NCBI GenBank assembly: GCA_964577175.1
Contig: CAZNYC010000012.1
Span: forward strand, 1-48,758
Length of the DNA stretch: 48,758 nucleotides
Direction: 5' to 3'
Source of the DNA: BS750m-G62 sp964577175
GTDB taxonomy: Bacteria > Planctomycetota > Phycisphaerae > FEN-1346
Positions within the stretch are counted from its first letter, which is position 1. Every line of letters begins with the position of its first letter. The translations under genes were made by a program, and so were the position numbers. The notes under the pieces are model-generated. The model did no database searches, was not told the DNA's origin, and was given only the letters and a program-made list of their open reading frames with translations. Of this stretch, positions 36,677 to 44,452 are shown in pieces.

Positions 36677-38668
36677 ATGCGAACGCTTCTAGCCGTCCTG
36701 ACACTGGCCGTGACGGCCCTGCCGGCCGTCGCCGAGGCACCACCCGCGGACACCGCCGCACCAACGCGCGCCGATGCCGCACCCCCCGCGACAAGCGCCG
36801 CCGAGGATTCCAGGATCCCCCGCGGCCAGGTCCACGCCGTCACGTGCGGCGAGGACGACGGCCTCACGTACCACTGCTACGTCCCGAAAGCGTACGATCC
36901 CGCCCGCCGATGGCCGCTCGTCTACGGCTTCTCGCCCGGCGCCAGCGCCGGCGCCGACGCCGCCAAGCGCTGGGCCCCGGTTGCGGAGGAGCACGGTTGG
37001 ATCGTCGCCTGGAGCGACCGGGCGGCCACCGGGCGCTTCGACGCCGATGCCATACGGACCTATGCCGATATGCTCATCACGAGCGTCACCTCCCGCCTCT
37101 CGGTCCATCCGAACCGGTCGTACGCGACGGGCTTCTCGGCGGGGGCGCGGCTGGCGGTGGCCGTCGCACGGGCCCGGCCGGAGGCGTTCGCCGGCGTCAT
37201 CCCGGTGGGGGCGTTCTTCCCGCCGACGCGCCAGGAGCATCCCGCGGGCCTGGCCGTCTTCGCCATCGCCGGCAAGGGCGACCCGAACCTGCGCGAACTC
37301 CGCGCCGCCGGGGCCTGGCTCCAGGAGCAGGGCGTGCCGTTCGAACTCGCCACGTTCGACGGCGGCCACGCCATCGCCCCCGCCCGTCTGCAGAACGAGG
37401 CCGCCCGCTGGCTCACGCGGCAGTGGTTCGTGCACCATGACGACCCCTCGCCCGAGGGCCGGAAGGAGCGCCTCGCCGCCGCCCGCGAATTGGCGGGGGA
37501 GATCGACGACCTCCTCGCCGGGAACGAACGCTCCGAGGCGTACGAGGCGGCCGTCCGGTTCCGCGACACGTTCGGCGACACGACCCACCCACCGCTGCGG
37601 GACCTCGTCGCGAACGTCTCCGCCACGGTCACGCGGCTCGAGAAGGACCCGAGCGTGGCCGGCATGGCCGCCTACGAGTCCCCCGACCCCGAGCGCATCG
37701 TCCAGGCGTTCCTGAAGGCCATCGACGTCTCGCCAAATGTCGGCGCGGCGACGAAGCAGCAGGCGACGCGCGCCGTCGAGGCGGCCCGGAAGGACCCCGC
37801 CCGCGCGCCGGACGCCCTCGTCGACGGTCTCTCGGCGCTGTATCCGAAATTCGCCGCCGCCCTTGAAGCGCTGCACGCCGGCGAGACCGCCACCGCCGTC
37901 GCCGTCTTCGACCAACTCCGCGAGGTGCCGGACCCGTACCTGGCGGCCCACGCGGCGTACTTCGCGGGCCGGGCTCACGTGATGGACGAGCGGTACGAGG
38001 ACGCCCTGCCGCTCTTGGCCCGGGTGGCGGGCCAGTGGAACGCGCGGACGCTCTTCTCCGGCGACAGCCTGTTCCTGACGGGCGTCTGCCAGGCGCGGCT
38101 GCTCCGGCGGGAGGCCGCCCTGCGCATCCTCCGCGACTTCCTCGCGCACTACCCCGACGCCCCCGAGCGCATGCGCGTCGGCGCCGACCACGTGGCCCGC
38201 ACCATCCGGGCCATCCAGGACGGTTCCCTCCAGGACGTGCAGGAGCGGATGGAGGACTCGCGACGCCGGCTCGGGCTGCACCGGTCCGGCGACCCGACGC
38301 AGGAGCGCCAGCAGCGGATCGTCGCCCTGCTCGACAAACTCATCGAGGAGGCCGAAGAACGCGAGCAGCAGGGCGGCGGCGGGGGTGGCGGTGGAGGCGG
38401 AGGCGGAGGCGGAGGCAGCAGTGGCGCGCCCGGCGGCAACCAGACGCCCGGCGGCCCCGCCTCCAATTCCTCCGCCCCCTCCGGGCAGGCACGCGTCGGG
38501 GCCCTCCGCCGGACCTTCCGCGGACGGGCCGACGAGGTCTGGGGCAACGTCCGCCGGCGCGACCGCGAGAAGATCCTCAACGTCCTCAAGGCGAAGTTCC
38601 CCGAACGCTACCGCGACCTCATCCAGCAGTACTACAAGAGTCTCCAGGAAGAGGAACCGAATCCGTGA
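36677..38668 (+). CDS. Secreted alpha/beta hydrolase (esterase-like) fused to TPR and a C-terminal WG/YY motif
   Basis: 663 residues. CAAGGAG precedes the ATG at 36677, which opens a signal peptide cut near AVAEA. Residues ~45-265 form an alpha/beta hydrolase of the PHB-depolymerase/LpqC type with the nucleophile elbow GFSAGARL (S154) and a late GGHAIAP histidine. From about 400 there are TPR-like helices with PDPYLAAHAAYFAGRA. Then comes a tract of about 16 glycines (565-580) and a C-terminal motif WGNVRRRDREKI...FPERYRDLIQQYYKSL, common at the ends of planctomycete secreted proteins. The substrate is unknown. The stop overlaps the next GTG start by 4 bases. Confidence 0.8.
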   Translation: MRTLLAVLTLAVTALPAVAEAPPADTAAPTRADAAPPATSAAEDSRIPRGQVHAVTCGEDDGLTYHCYVPKAYDPARRWPLVYGFSPGASAGADAAKRWAPVAEEHGWIVAWSDRAATGRFDADAIRTYADMLITSVTSRLSVHPNRSYATGFSAGARLAVAVARARPEAFAGVIPVGAFFPPTRQEHPAGLAVFAIAGKGDPNLRELRAAGAWLQEQGVPFELATFDGGHAIAPARLQNEAARWLTRQWFVHHDDPSPEGRKERLAAARELAGEIDDLLAGNERSEAYEAAVRFRDTFGDTTHPPLRDLVANVSATVTRLEKDPSVAGMAAYESPDPERIVQAFLKAIDVSPNVGAATKQQATRAVEAARKDPARAPDALVDGLSALYPKFAAALEALHAGETATAVAVFDQLREVPDPYLAAHAAYFAGRAHVMDERYEDALPLLARVAGQWNARTLFSGDSLFLTGVCQARLLRREAALRILRDFLAHYPDAPERMRVGADHVARTIRAIQDGSLQDVQERMEDSRRRLGLHRSGDPTQERQQRIVALLDKLIEEAEEREQQGGGGGGGGGGGGGGGSSGAPGGNQTPGGPASNSSAPSGQARVGALRRTFRGRADEVWGNVRRRDREKILNVLKAKFPERYRDLIQQYYKSLQEEEPNP

Positions 38669-39963
38669 AGGCTGGACGAAGCCGCACAGCGTCATCCCCG
38701 TATACAGAGCGCGGCGGGTCTCCGCACCCGCCGCGCCGGGGTGGACGATGGCTTTTCGCCCTCGCCGCCGTCGTCTTCGCCCTCGCAACGTCCATGCTCC
38801 TCGCCGCCGCCGCAGCGCCGGCCCCGGCAGACCGCCTGGTCCGCTTGGACGGCTCGGCGATGCAGGCCGCCGTCGAGACGATCGACGACGCCGGCCGGGT
38901 CCATCTCGCCGACGGCAAAACGGTGCCGATCGAGGGCCTGCGCCGCATCGTCCGCCACCCGGACGCCGAGGCGCCGGACAAGTCCCCGCCGCGGGCGGTC
39001 TTCCCGGCCGGCGGCGGCATCCTGCGCGGCCGCAACGTCACGTTCGACGGCAAGACGTTCGTCCTGGACTGGGCCTACGGCAAGGCCCAGCGGCTGCCGC
39101 TGGCGGCCGTCCGTGCGGTCCGCCTTGCCGCGCCGGGCGAGGACACGTCCGCGGCGGCCGCCGAGTTCGACACCGCCCGCACCGCTGCCGAGGTGCGCCG
39201 CGACGGCCTGTTCGCCCTCGTCGACGGGCGGGTCGAGGTCGTCCGCGGGGCCCTGCTGGCCGTCGAGCCGAGCCACGTCCGTTTCCTCTGGAACGAGGCC
39301 GAACGCCGCATCGGCCGCGAAAAGGTCTACGGCGTGGTGCTGGCCCGAAGCGGGCCGCCGCCCGCCCGGACCGGCCGATGCCTCGTCCACCTGGCGGACG
39401 GCTCCCGCGTCTGGATGGCGGTGCAGCGGCTGGCGAAGGGGCGGCTCCACGGCGCCGTCGCGGACGCGGCGGACCTCGCCGTCCCATGGTCGGCCGTCGT
39501 GCGGCTGGACGTGCGGAGTCCGCGCCTCGTGTTCCTCTCGGACCTGGACCCCGTCGAGGCGGAAGAGACGGCCCTGGTCACATACGCCGGCCCGTGGCGG
39601 CGGGACCGCAACGTCGTGGGCGGCCCGCTCCGCCTCGGCGGCCGCGCGTATGAGAAGGGTCTGGGCGTCCACAGCCGGTGCCGCCTCGTTTACGACCTTG
39701 GCGAACACTATGACACCTTCGCCGCCACCATCGGCATCGACGACTCCGCCGACGACCGCGGCGACTGCGTCTTTCTCGTGGAGACGGACGGCACGCAGCG
39801 ATTCCGCAAGCGGATGACCGGCGCCGCCAAGCCGCACGCGATCCGCATCCCGGTCGCGGGCGCCCGCCGGCTCGCCCTGACGGTCGAGTGGGGCGACGAC
39901 CTGGACCTGGCGGACCGGGCAAACTGGTGCGACGCCCGGCTCCTCAAGGCACCGGCCGAGTAA
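38665..39963 (+). CDS. NPCBM-domain membrane/secreted protein with a translated family A repeat
   Basis: 432 residues. The GTG start at 38665 overlaps the previous stop and follows AGGAAGAGGAA. Residues ~15-25 (RGGSPHPPRR) are encoded by family A repeat A7. The hydrophobic helix follows at 29-50, with no start codon in frame between repeat and helix, so the repeat must be translated. The body has two beta-rich segments (~65-130, ~180-290) and ends with an NPCBM carbohydrate-binding module (~306-430: GGPLRLGGRAYEKGLGVHS, then VEWGDDLDLADRANWCDARL), which usually binds galactose-type sugars at the cell surface. Confidence 0.85.
   Translation: MKAGRSRTASSPYTERGGSPHPPRRGGRWLFALAAVVFALATSMLLAAAAAPAPADRLVRLDGSAMQAAVETIDDAGRVHLADGKTVPIEGLRRIVRHPDAEAPDKSPPRAVFPAGGGILRGRNVTFDGKTFVLDWAYGKAQRLPLAAVRAVRLAAPGEDTSAAAAEFDTARTAAEVRRDGLFALVDGRVEVVRGALLAVEPSHVRFLWNEAERRIGREKVYGVVLARSGPPPARTGRCLVHLADGSRVWMAVQRLAKGRLHGAVADAADLAVPWSAVVRLDVRSPRLVFLSDLDPVEAEETALVTYAGPWRRDRNVVGGPLRLGGRAYEKGLGVHSRCRLVYDLGEHYDTFAATIGIDDSADDRGDCVFLVETDGTQRFRKRMTGAAKPHAIRIPVAGARRLALTVEWGDDLDLADRANWCDARLLKAPAE
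38709..38737. repeat. Family A palindromic repeat, copy A7, translated
   Basis: GCGCGGCGGGTCTCCG followed by CACCCGCCGCGC, a single near-perfect palindrome within the N-terminal coding region of the NPCBM gene. Confidence 0.88.
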
Positions 39964-39987
39964 CACGGGAATGTTCGAAACGGTCAT

Positions 39988-40015
39988 GCGCGGCGGGTCT
40001 CCTGGCCCGCCGCGC
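39988..40015. repeat. Family A palindromic repeat, copy A8
   Basis: GCGCGGCGGGTCTCC followed by GGCCCGCCGCGC, preceded by AT so it starts ATGCGCGG. The frame RGGSPGPPR stays open to the first protease gene 150 bases downstream. Confidence 0.75.
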
Positions 40016-40048
40016 ATAGGCGAAGGCGACTGTGCGAGCGCGGTGGGC

Positions 40049-40120
40049 GTGTGGCCCGGCCGGACAAGCCGGCCGGGAAGGCCTGTCGGCCCGGTTGGAC
40101 AAGCCAACCGGGCCACACAG
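40049..40120. repeat. Family D palindromic repeat, copy D4 (double)
   Basis: GTGTGGCCCGGCCGGACAAGCCGGCCGGG is followed by GGCCCGGTTGGACAAGCC and AACCGGGCCACAC, giving two nested hairpins with inverted outer ends (GTGTGGCCCGG / CCGGGCCACAC). Confidence 0.75.
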
Positions 40121-40168
40121 GCGCGCTTGCAATACCATGGCAGTCGTAACCACAGAAACGATCCGGCC

Positions 40169-41851
40169 ATGCGCATGGCAATACGTCTGATCCTGGCGGC
40201 CGTCCTCCTTGCCGCGGCGGCGCCGCGCGCCCGCGCCGAACGCCTCACGCCCGACGACCTCGCCCGCGTCAAGGCCGCCGAGGCCGCACGGTGCGAGGCC
40301 ATTGAGCGGGTCGTCGGCTCGGTGGTGGCGGTCTACCGGCAGAACCCCGGCCGCGGCGGCGGGTCCGGCGTCGTCGTCCATCCCGACGGGTGGGCCCTGA
40401 CGAACTACCACGTCGTCCGCGCGGCGGGCAAGCGCGGCAAGGCCGGCCTGGCCGACGGCCACCTCTACCCGTGGCAACTGTACGGCATGGACCCGGGCGG
40501 GGACCTGGCCGTCATACGGCTCGACGGCGAGGCCCCCTTCCCCGCCGCGCCTCTCGGCGACAGCCGGGCCGTCCGCGCCGGCGACTGGGCCATGGCCATG
40601 GGCAACCCCTTCGTCCTGGCCGAGGACCAGCGCCCCACGGTCACCCTCGGCATCGTGAGCGGCGTCGGCCGGTTCCAGCACGGCCTGGGCGGCCGGGCGC
40701 TCGTGTACGGCAATTGCTTTCAGGTCGATTCCTCCATCAATCCGGGCAACTCCGGCGGACCGCTCTTCGACGCCGACGGCCGCCTCATCGGCATCAACGG
40801 CCGGGGCTCGTTCGAGGAGCGCGGCCGCGTGAACGTCGGCGTCGGCTACGCCATCAGCATCGAGCAGGCCCGCAACTTCCTGCCCGATCTGCTGGCCTCG
40901 AAACTGTGCCGGCACGGCACGCTCGACGCCGCGTTCACCGACGCGGGCGAGCGGGTCCTCTGCGACGCCGTCAACACCGAGTCGCCCGTCGGGCGGCTGG
41001 GCCTGAGGCCGGGCGACGAACTCCTCGCGTTCGACGGCCGGGCCGTCCGGACGGCCAACGCGTTCCTGAATCGCATCAGCACCTTCCCCGCCGGCTGGCC
41101 GGTCGAGGTCACGTTCCGCCACGGCGACCGGCCCGTGAGCGCGTGGGTCCGCCTGACGCCGCTGCCGTACGGCCAGGCGCTGCGCCCGCGGACGCGCGTC
41201 CGTCCAGAGCCCGAGCCGTCGCCGGAGCAACCCCGCGAGGACCCGGACGATGCCGAGGAAGCACCCGAGGACGAAGGCGGCGAGGAAGAAAAGGGCGAAG
41301 AGGAAGAAGGAAAGGAAGAAGAGGAGGCAACGACCGAACCGGCCGTCGAACCCGGCGCCGTCATGGACGCCGACCGCAACCGCGAGGCGTGCCGGTGGCT
41401 GCTCCGGCAATACGTGGCGTTCCTCGGCGGGCGGGAGGCCCTCGCCTCCGCGCTCCCCGCTTTGGCCCGACCCGACCCGCTCGACGCCTTCGAGACGATC
41501 GAGCTGGAGGGCGGCGACCGGGCCGCGCGCCGGCGCGCCTTCCGCCTCCGCGCGAAGCCCCCCGGCGGGCCCGCCTGCGTCGTCTGGTTCAGCGTCTTCG
41601 ACGAACGCGGCGCCTTCGAGGTCCGGCTGCTGAAGGCGGCCCCGGCGTCCGAGGCGGAGGCCGACGGCCGGGCCTGGACCTTCGGCGAGTACCGCCCCGT
41701 CGGCGGCGTGATGCTGCCGCACCGCGTGCGGCAGGTGCGCGGCCTCGGCGAGCGCGTCGAGGCGGAGCACGCCGTCACCGACGGCCGCGTGCCGGGCCAC
41801 GTTCCCGCCCGCGCCTTCATCCCCTTGCCGCCGAAGACGGAGGCGCCCTGA
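40169..41851 (+). CDS. Trypsin-like serine protease with PDZ domain (HtrA/Deg-like), active member
   Basis: 560 residues with a signal peptide (~1-23). The chymotrypsin-fold protease has all three catalytic residues: H81 in LTNYHVV, D112 in GGDLAVI and S195 in NPGNSGGPL. A PDZ domain follows (~245-335: SPVGRLGLRPGDELLAFDGR), then an acidic EEE/GE-rich linker (~345-395) and a C-terminal domain (~400-560) I do not recognise. HtrA-type enzymes degrade or chaperone misfolded periplasmic proteins. The ATG at 40169 is the best start: the frame upstream passes through repeats A8 and D4. It is followed, two bases after its stop, by two related genes that have lost these residues. Confidence 0.92.
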   Translation: MRMAIRLILAAVLLAAAAPRARAERLTPDDLARVKAAEAARCEAIERVVGSVVAVYRQNPGRGGGSGVVVHPDGWALTNYHVVRAAGKRGKAGLADGHLYPWQLYGMDPGGDLAVIRLDGEAPFPAAPLGDSRAVRAGDWAMAMGNPFVLAEDQRPTVTLGIVSGVGRFQHGLGGRALVYGNCFQVDSSINPGNSGGPLFDADGRLIGINGRGSFEERGRVNVGVGYAISIEQARNFLPDLLASKLCRHGTLDAAFTDAGERVLCDAVNTESPVGRLGLRPGDELLAFDGRAVRTANAFLNRISTFPAGWPVEVTFRHGDRPVSAWVRLTPLPYGQALRPRTRVRPEPEPSPEQPREDPDDAEEAPEDEGGEEEKGEEEEGKEEEEATTEPAVEPGAVMDADRNREACRWLLRQYVAFLGGREALASALPALARPDPLDAFETIELEGGDRAARRRAFRLRAKPPGGPACVVWFSVFDERGAFEVRLLKAAPASEAEADGRAWTFGEYRPVGGVMLPHRVRQVRGLGERVEAEHAVTDGRVPGHVPARAFIPLPPKTEAP

Positions 41852-41853
41852 CG

Positions 41854-42852
41854 ATGCGGACGCTCCGGCCCATCCTGGCGGCGCTGGCGCTGGCGGCGAT
41901 GCCCGTCGCGGACGCCGCGGCCGAGGCGAACCCGTTCCACGAGGCCATCGCCCGGGCGCGGGAGCGGTGCGTCAAGATTTACGGCGGCGGGGCAGGCCGC
42001 GAGCACGGCTACGCCACGGGGCTCATCGTGTCGCCGGACGGCCTGATCCTGACCGCCCAGGGCATGTATCTTTCCGAGGAACGGGTCCGCGTCCTGCTGC
42101 CGGACGGCTCGCGCCACCGGGCGGAGATCGTCCGGCGGAGCGAGCGGCTCCAGGCGGCCCTGCTGAAGATCGACGCCGCCACGCCCCACCACTTCACGCT
42201 GAGCGACACCTTGCCCGTCCGCGAGGGCGACTGGGTCCTGGCCGTCAGCAACGCCTTCAACGTGGCGGGCCCGCGCGAGCCTCTCGCGGCGAACCTGGGG
42301 GTCGTCTCGCTGCGCGCCGAACTCGAAGCCCGCCACCGGCGACAGGACGTGCCGTACGAGGGCGACCTCCTCCTCATCGACGCCATCACGAGCAACCCGG
42401 GCGCGCCGGGCGGCGCCCTCGTGACGGCCGACGGGCAACTCGCCGGCATGATCGGCAAGATCTTCCGCAGCCCCAACACGAACACCCGGATCAACTACGC
42501 CGTGCCGGTGGAACGGCTGCACGGGTTCGTGGCCCTGCCCTCCGGCGACGGCGATGGGGAGAGGAGGCCGGGCGGACGGCCGTACCTCGGCATCCACCTC
42601 TTCACGCTCAGCGGCAAACGGGCCCCGGCGTACGTCGACCGCGTCGACGCCGGCTCCCCCGCGGGCGAGGCCGGCGTGCGGAAGGACGACCTCATCCTCG
42701 CCGTCGACCGCAACGCCGTCCGCACGTGCGAACAGTACGAGGAGGCGGTGGCAGACCTCGTCCCCGGCCGGGCCGTGACGCTGCTGCTGAAGCGCGGCCG
42801 GCGCGTCCTCACGCTTTCGCTGACGCCGACGCGGAAGGGGGCGACCGAATGA
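41854..42852 (+). CDS. Catalytically inactive trypsin-like/PDZ protein (pseudoprotease 1)
   Basis: 332 residues with a signal peptide (~1-22), a trypsin-like fold and a C-terminal PDZ domain (~245-325: DRVDAGSPAGEAGVRKDDLIL). The family motifs align but every catalytic residue has changed: the histidine position in LTAQGMY is G70, the aspartate position in RLQAALLKID is Q100, and the serine in NPGAPGGAL is P185. The surrounding fold residues are well conserved, which argues for a functional non-protease rather than decay. It begins two bases after the active protease stop and its stop overlaps the third gene (ATGA at 42849). Confidence 0.86.
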   Translation: MRTLRPILAALALAAMPVADAAAEANPFHEAIARARERCVKIYGGGAGREHGYATGLIVSPDGLILTAQGMYLSEERVRVLLPDGSRHRAEIVRRSERLQAALLKIDAATPHHFTLSDTLPVREGDWVLAVSNAFNVAGPREPLAANLGVVSLRAELEARHRRQDVPYEGDLLLIDAITSNPGAPGGALVTADGQLAGMIGKIFRSPNTNTRINYAVPVERLHGFVALPSGDGDGERRPGGRPYLGIHLFTLSGKRAPAYVDRVDAGSPAGEAGVRKDDLILAVDRNAVRTCEQYEEAVADLVPGRAVTLLLKRGRRVLTLSLTPTRKGATE

Positions 42853-44090
42853 GCCGCGCCACGGTCCACTTCTTGCGCGGTGGGTCTCCGTACCCACCGC
42901 GATCGAATCGGCGGCGTCGCGCTTGCGCGGTGGGTACGGAGACCCACCGCGCAACGCGGCCTTGCAGCGCCGTCGTTCTGGCCCTGGTCCTGGCTGCGAC
43001 GGCGCCTGTGGCCGTCGCCGCACCGGAGCCTTCCTCGGACGCCCGTGTGCTGACGGCGAAGGCGTTCCGTGCGGCCGTGGCGAAGGTCCGGCCGGCGGTC
43101 GTGCGCATCGAGACGTACGGCGGCGTGTTCGACCCGGACCGGTCCAACCCGCAGCCGCCCGGACCGGGCGGCCACCCGGCGCCTCGTCCTCGCCGCCCCC
43201 GGGCCATCGGCCGGCCCGGCGAGGGACCGACAACGGGCCTGGTCGTCTCGACGGACGGCCTCATCCTGACGAGCACGTTTGCGCTGGCCCGGGAGCCGCC
43301 CATCATCACGGTGGCCCTGGCCGACGGCAGCCGGCACGTGGCCCGCCTCCTGGGGCGCGACGAGACGCGGCGGCTGTGCCTCTTGAAGATCGACGGCGCC
43401 GGCGACCTGCCCGCGCCGGCGTCCGTCCCGCGCGAGCGCCTGCGCGTGGGCCAGTGGGCGGTGGCCGTGGGCGTCGGCTACGGCGCGGAGCAGCCGGCCC
43501 TGTCGGCGGGCATCGTCAGCGCCACCCATCGCATCTTCGGCCGGGCCGTCCAGACGGACGCGAACCTCTCGCCGGCCAACTACGGCGGGCCGCTCCTGGA
43601 CATCGAGGGCCGGGTCATCGGCCTCTGCGTCCCCCTCTCGCCGATGTCGCGCGGGGGCAGAGGCGGCGGGATGCGGTGGTACGATTCGGGCATCGGCTTT
43701 GCCGTGCCGCTGGCCGGCCTCGAGCCCGTCATCGAACGGATGGCCCGCGGCGAAGTCATCCGGCCCGGCCGGCTGGGCGTGCGCGTGGCGCCCGTCGAGG
43801 ACGGGGCCGGCGCCCGCATCCAGGAGGTCATCGCGGACACCGCCGCCGCCAAGGCCGGCCTGGCAAAGGACGACATCCTCATGGCGGTGGACGGCGAGGC
43901 CGTGCGGGACATGTTGCACCTTCGCCTGCTCGTGGGCCGACACGCAGCGGGCGATGCAGTCACGCTGACGGTCCGCCGCGGCGAGGAAGAGATGGAGGTC
44001 ACCGCGACACTGGCTGCGGGTGAGGAGGCCCAGCCGCCGCCCCGGCCGTTCGACCTGGGCGGGGGAGGCGGCTCGGAGCCGTCCGACTGA
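42849..44090 (+). CDS. Catalytically inactive trypsin-like/PDZ protein (pseudoprotease 2) with a translated family A repeat
   Basis: 413 residues. The ATG at 42849 overlaps the previous stop. The N-terminus (~10-36: LRGGSPYPPR ... AVGTETHRA) is encoded by family A repeat A9, and only after it comes the hydrophobic signal core (VVLALVLAATAPVAVAA). No start codon lies between, so the repeat is translated. The protease fold follows, with LTSTFAL (F144 at the His position), RLCLLKID (R175 at the Asp position) and SPANYGGPL (Y245 at the Ser position). The PDZ domain is at ~315-395. All three catalytic residues are lost by changes unrelated to those in the neighbouring gene, and a proline-rich insert sits at ~98-115. 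Confidence 0.86.
   Translation: MSRATVHFLRGGSPYPPRSNRRRRACAVGTETHRATRPCSAVVLALVLAATAPVAVAAPEPSSDARVLTAKAFRAAVAKVRPAVVRIETYGGVFDPDRSNPQPPGPGGHPAPRPRRPRAIGRPGEGPTTGLVVSTDGLILTSTFALAREPPIITVALADGSRHVARLLGRDETRRLCLLKIDGAGDLPAPASVPRERLRVGQWAVAVGVGYGAEQPALSAGIVSATHRIFGRAVQTDANLSPANYGGPLLDIEGRVIGLCVPLSPMSRGGRGGGMRWYDSGIGFAVPLAGLEPVIERMARGEVIRPGRLGVRVAPVEDGAGARIQEVIADTAAAKAGLAKDDILMAVDGEAVRDMLHLRLLVGRHAAGDAVTLTVRRGEEEMEVTATLAAGEEAQPPPRPFDLGGGGGSEPSD
42875..42952. repeat. Family A palindromic repeat, copy A9 (full length), translated
   Basis: The most complete copy: left arm GCGCGGTGGGTCTCCGTACC...CACCGCG and right arm CGCGGTGGGTACGGAGACCC...ACCGCGC are exact inverted copies, and each arm is itself palindromic. 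Both lie inside the coding sequence of pseudoprotease 2. Confidence 0.92.
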
Positions 44091-44150
44091 CCGGCGGGGC
44101 CCCCTCGCCGCTCGCGCGGGGTGGCATGCCCGTCTCCGGCGGGTAAACTC

Positions 44151-44220
44151 TCGCGCTTCTGCGAAAGCATGCGTTGCGACTTCAGGCACACGCTTTCCGG
44201 GCGGCGCGAAAGCGTGCCAT
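44151..44220. repeat. Family F palindromic repeat, copy F1
   Basis: CGCGCTTCTGCGAAAGCATGC is answered by GCACACGCTTTCC and GCGCGAAAGCGTGCC. The CTTTCGC/GCGAAAG theme recurs at 47389-47421. Confidence 0.5.
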
Positions 44221-44230
44221 CCCCGTTCTT

Positions 44231-44260
44231 CCGGCCGGGCAAGACCGGCCGGGCCACACA
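44231..44260. repeat. Family D palindromic repeat, copy D5 (short)
   Basis: CCGGCCGGGCAAGACCGGCCGGGCCACAC, a single hairpin in the reverse orientation to D3. With F1 and the promoter at 44336 it accounts for the 44091-44452 gap; I see no gene there. Confidence 0.65.
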
Positions 44261-44335
44261 CTCCCCCAGCGCGAGATTTCACAGAACTTTTCCCGCGTTG
44301 GGGGCGTCTGAAACCGTACAGGAAGATGAAGTGCC

Positions 44336-44363
44336 TTGACAGCGCCCGTGCGCGTGCTATCCT
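44336..44363 (+). promoter_or_regulatory. Promoter of the selenoprotein-selD-selC module
   Basis: TTGACA (44336-44341), 16-base spacer, TATCCT (44358-44363), 90 bases before the selenoprotein gene. It is the strongest sigma70-type match in the window and may drive the whole cluster. Confidence 0.7.
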
Positions 44364-44452
44364 AATGCTAACGGAGATGCTCCAGCATCGAGCCGCCCGA
44401 AGGCGCCGCGGCGGCCACATGAACATACGGCTCAACCGAAAGGAGCCGCACG

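Noticed and set aside
32626..36867. A 1,413-codon minus-strand frame
   Set aside because: It runs antisense across DUF4175 and the Gly/Gln-rich gene; the ALTATLTATLATAL-type text is the mirror of the repeat tracts.
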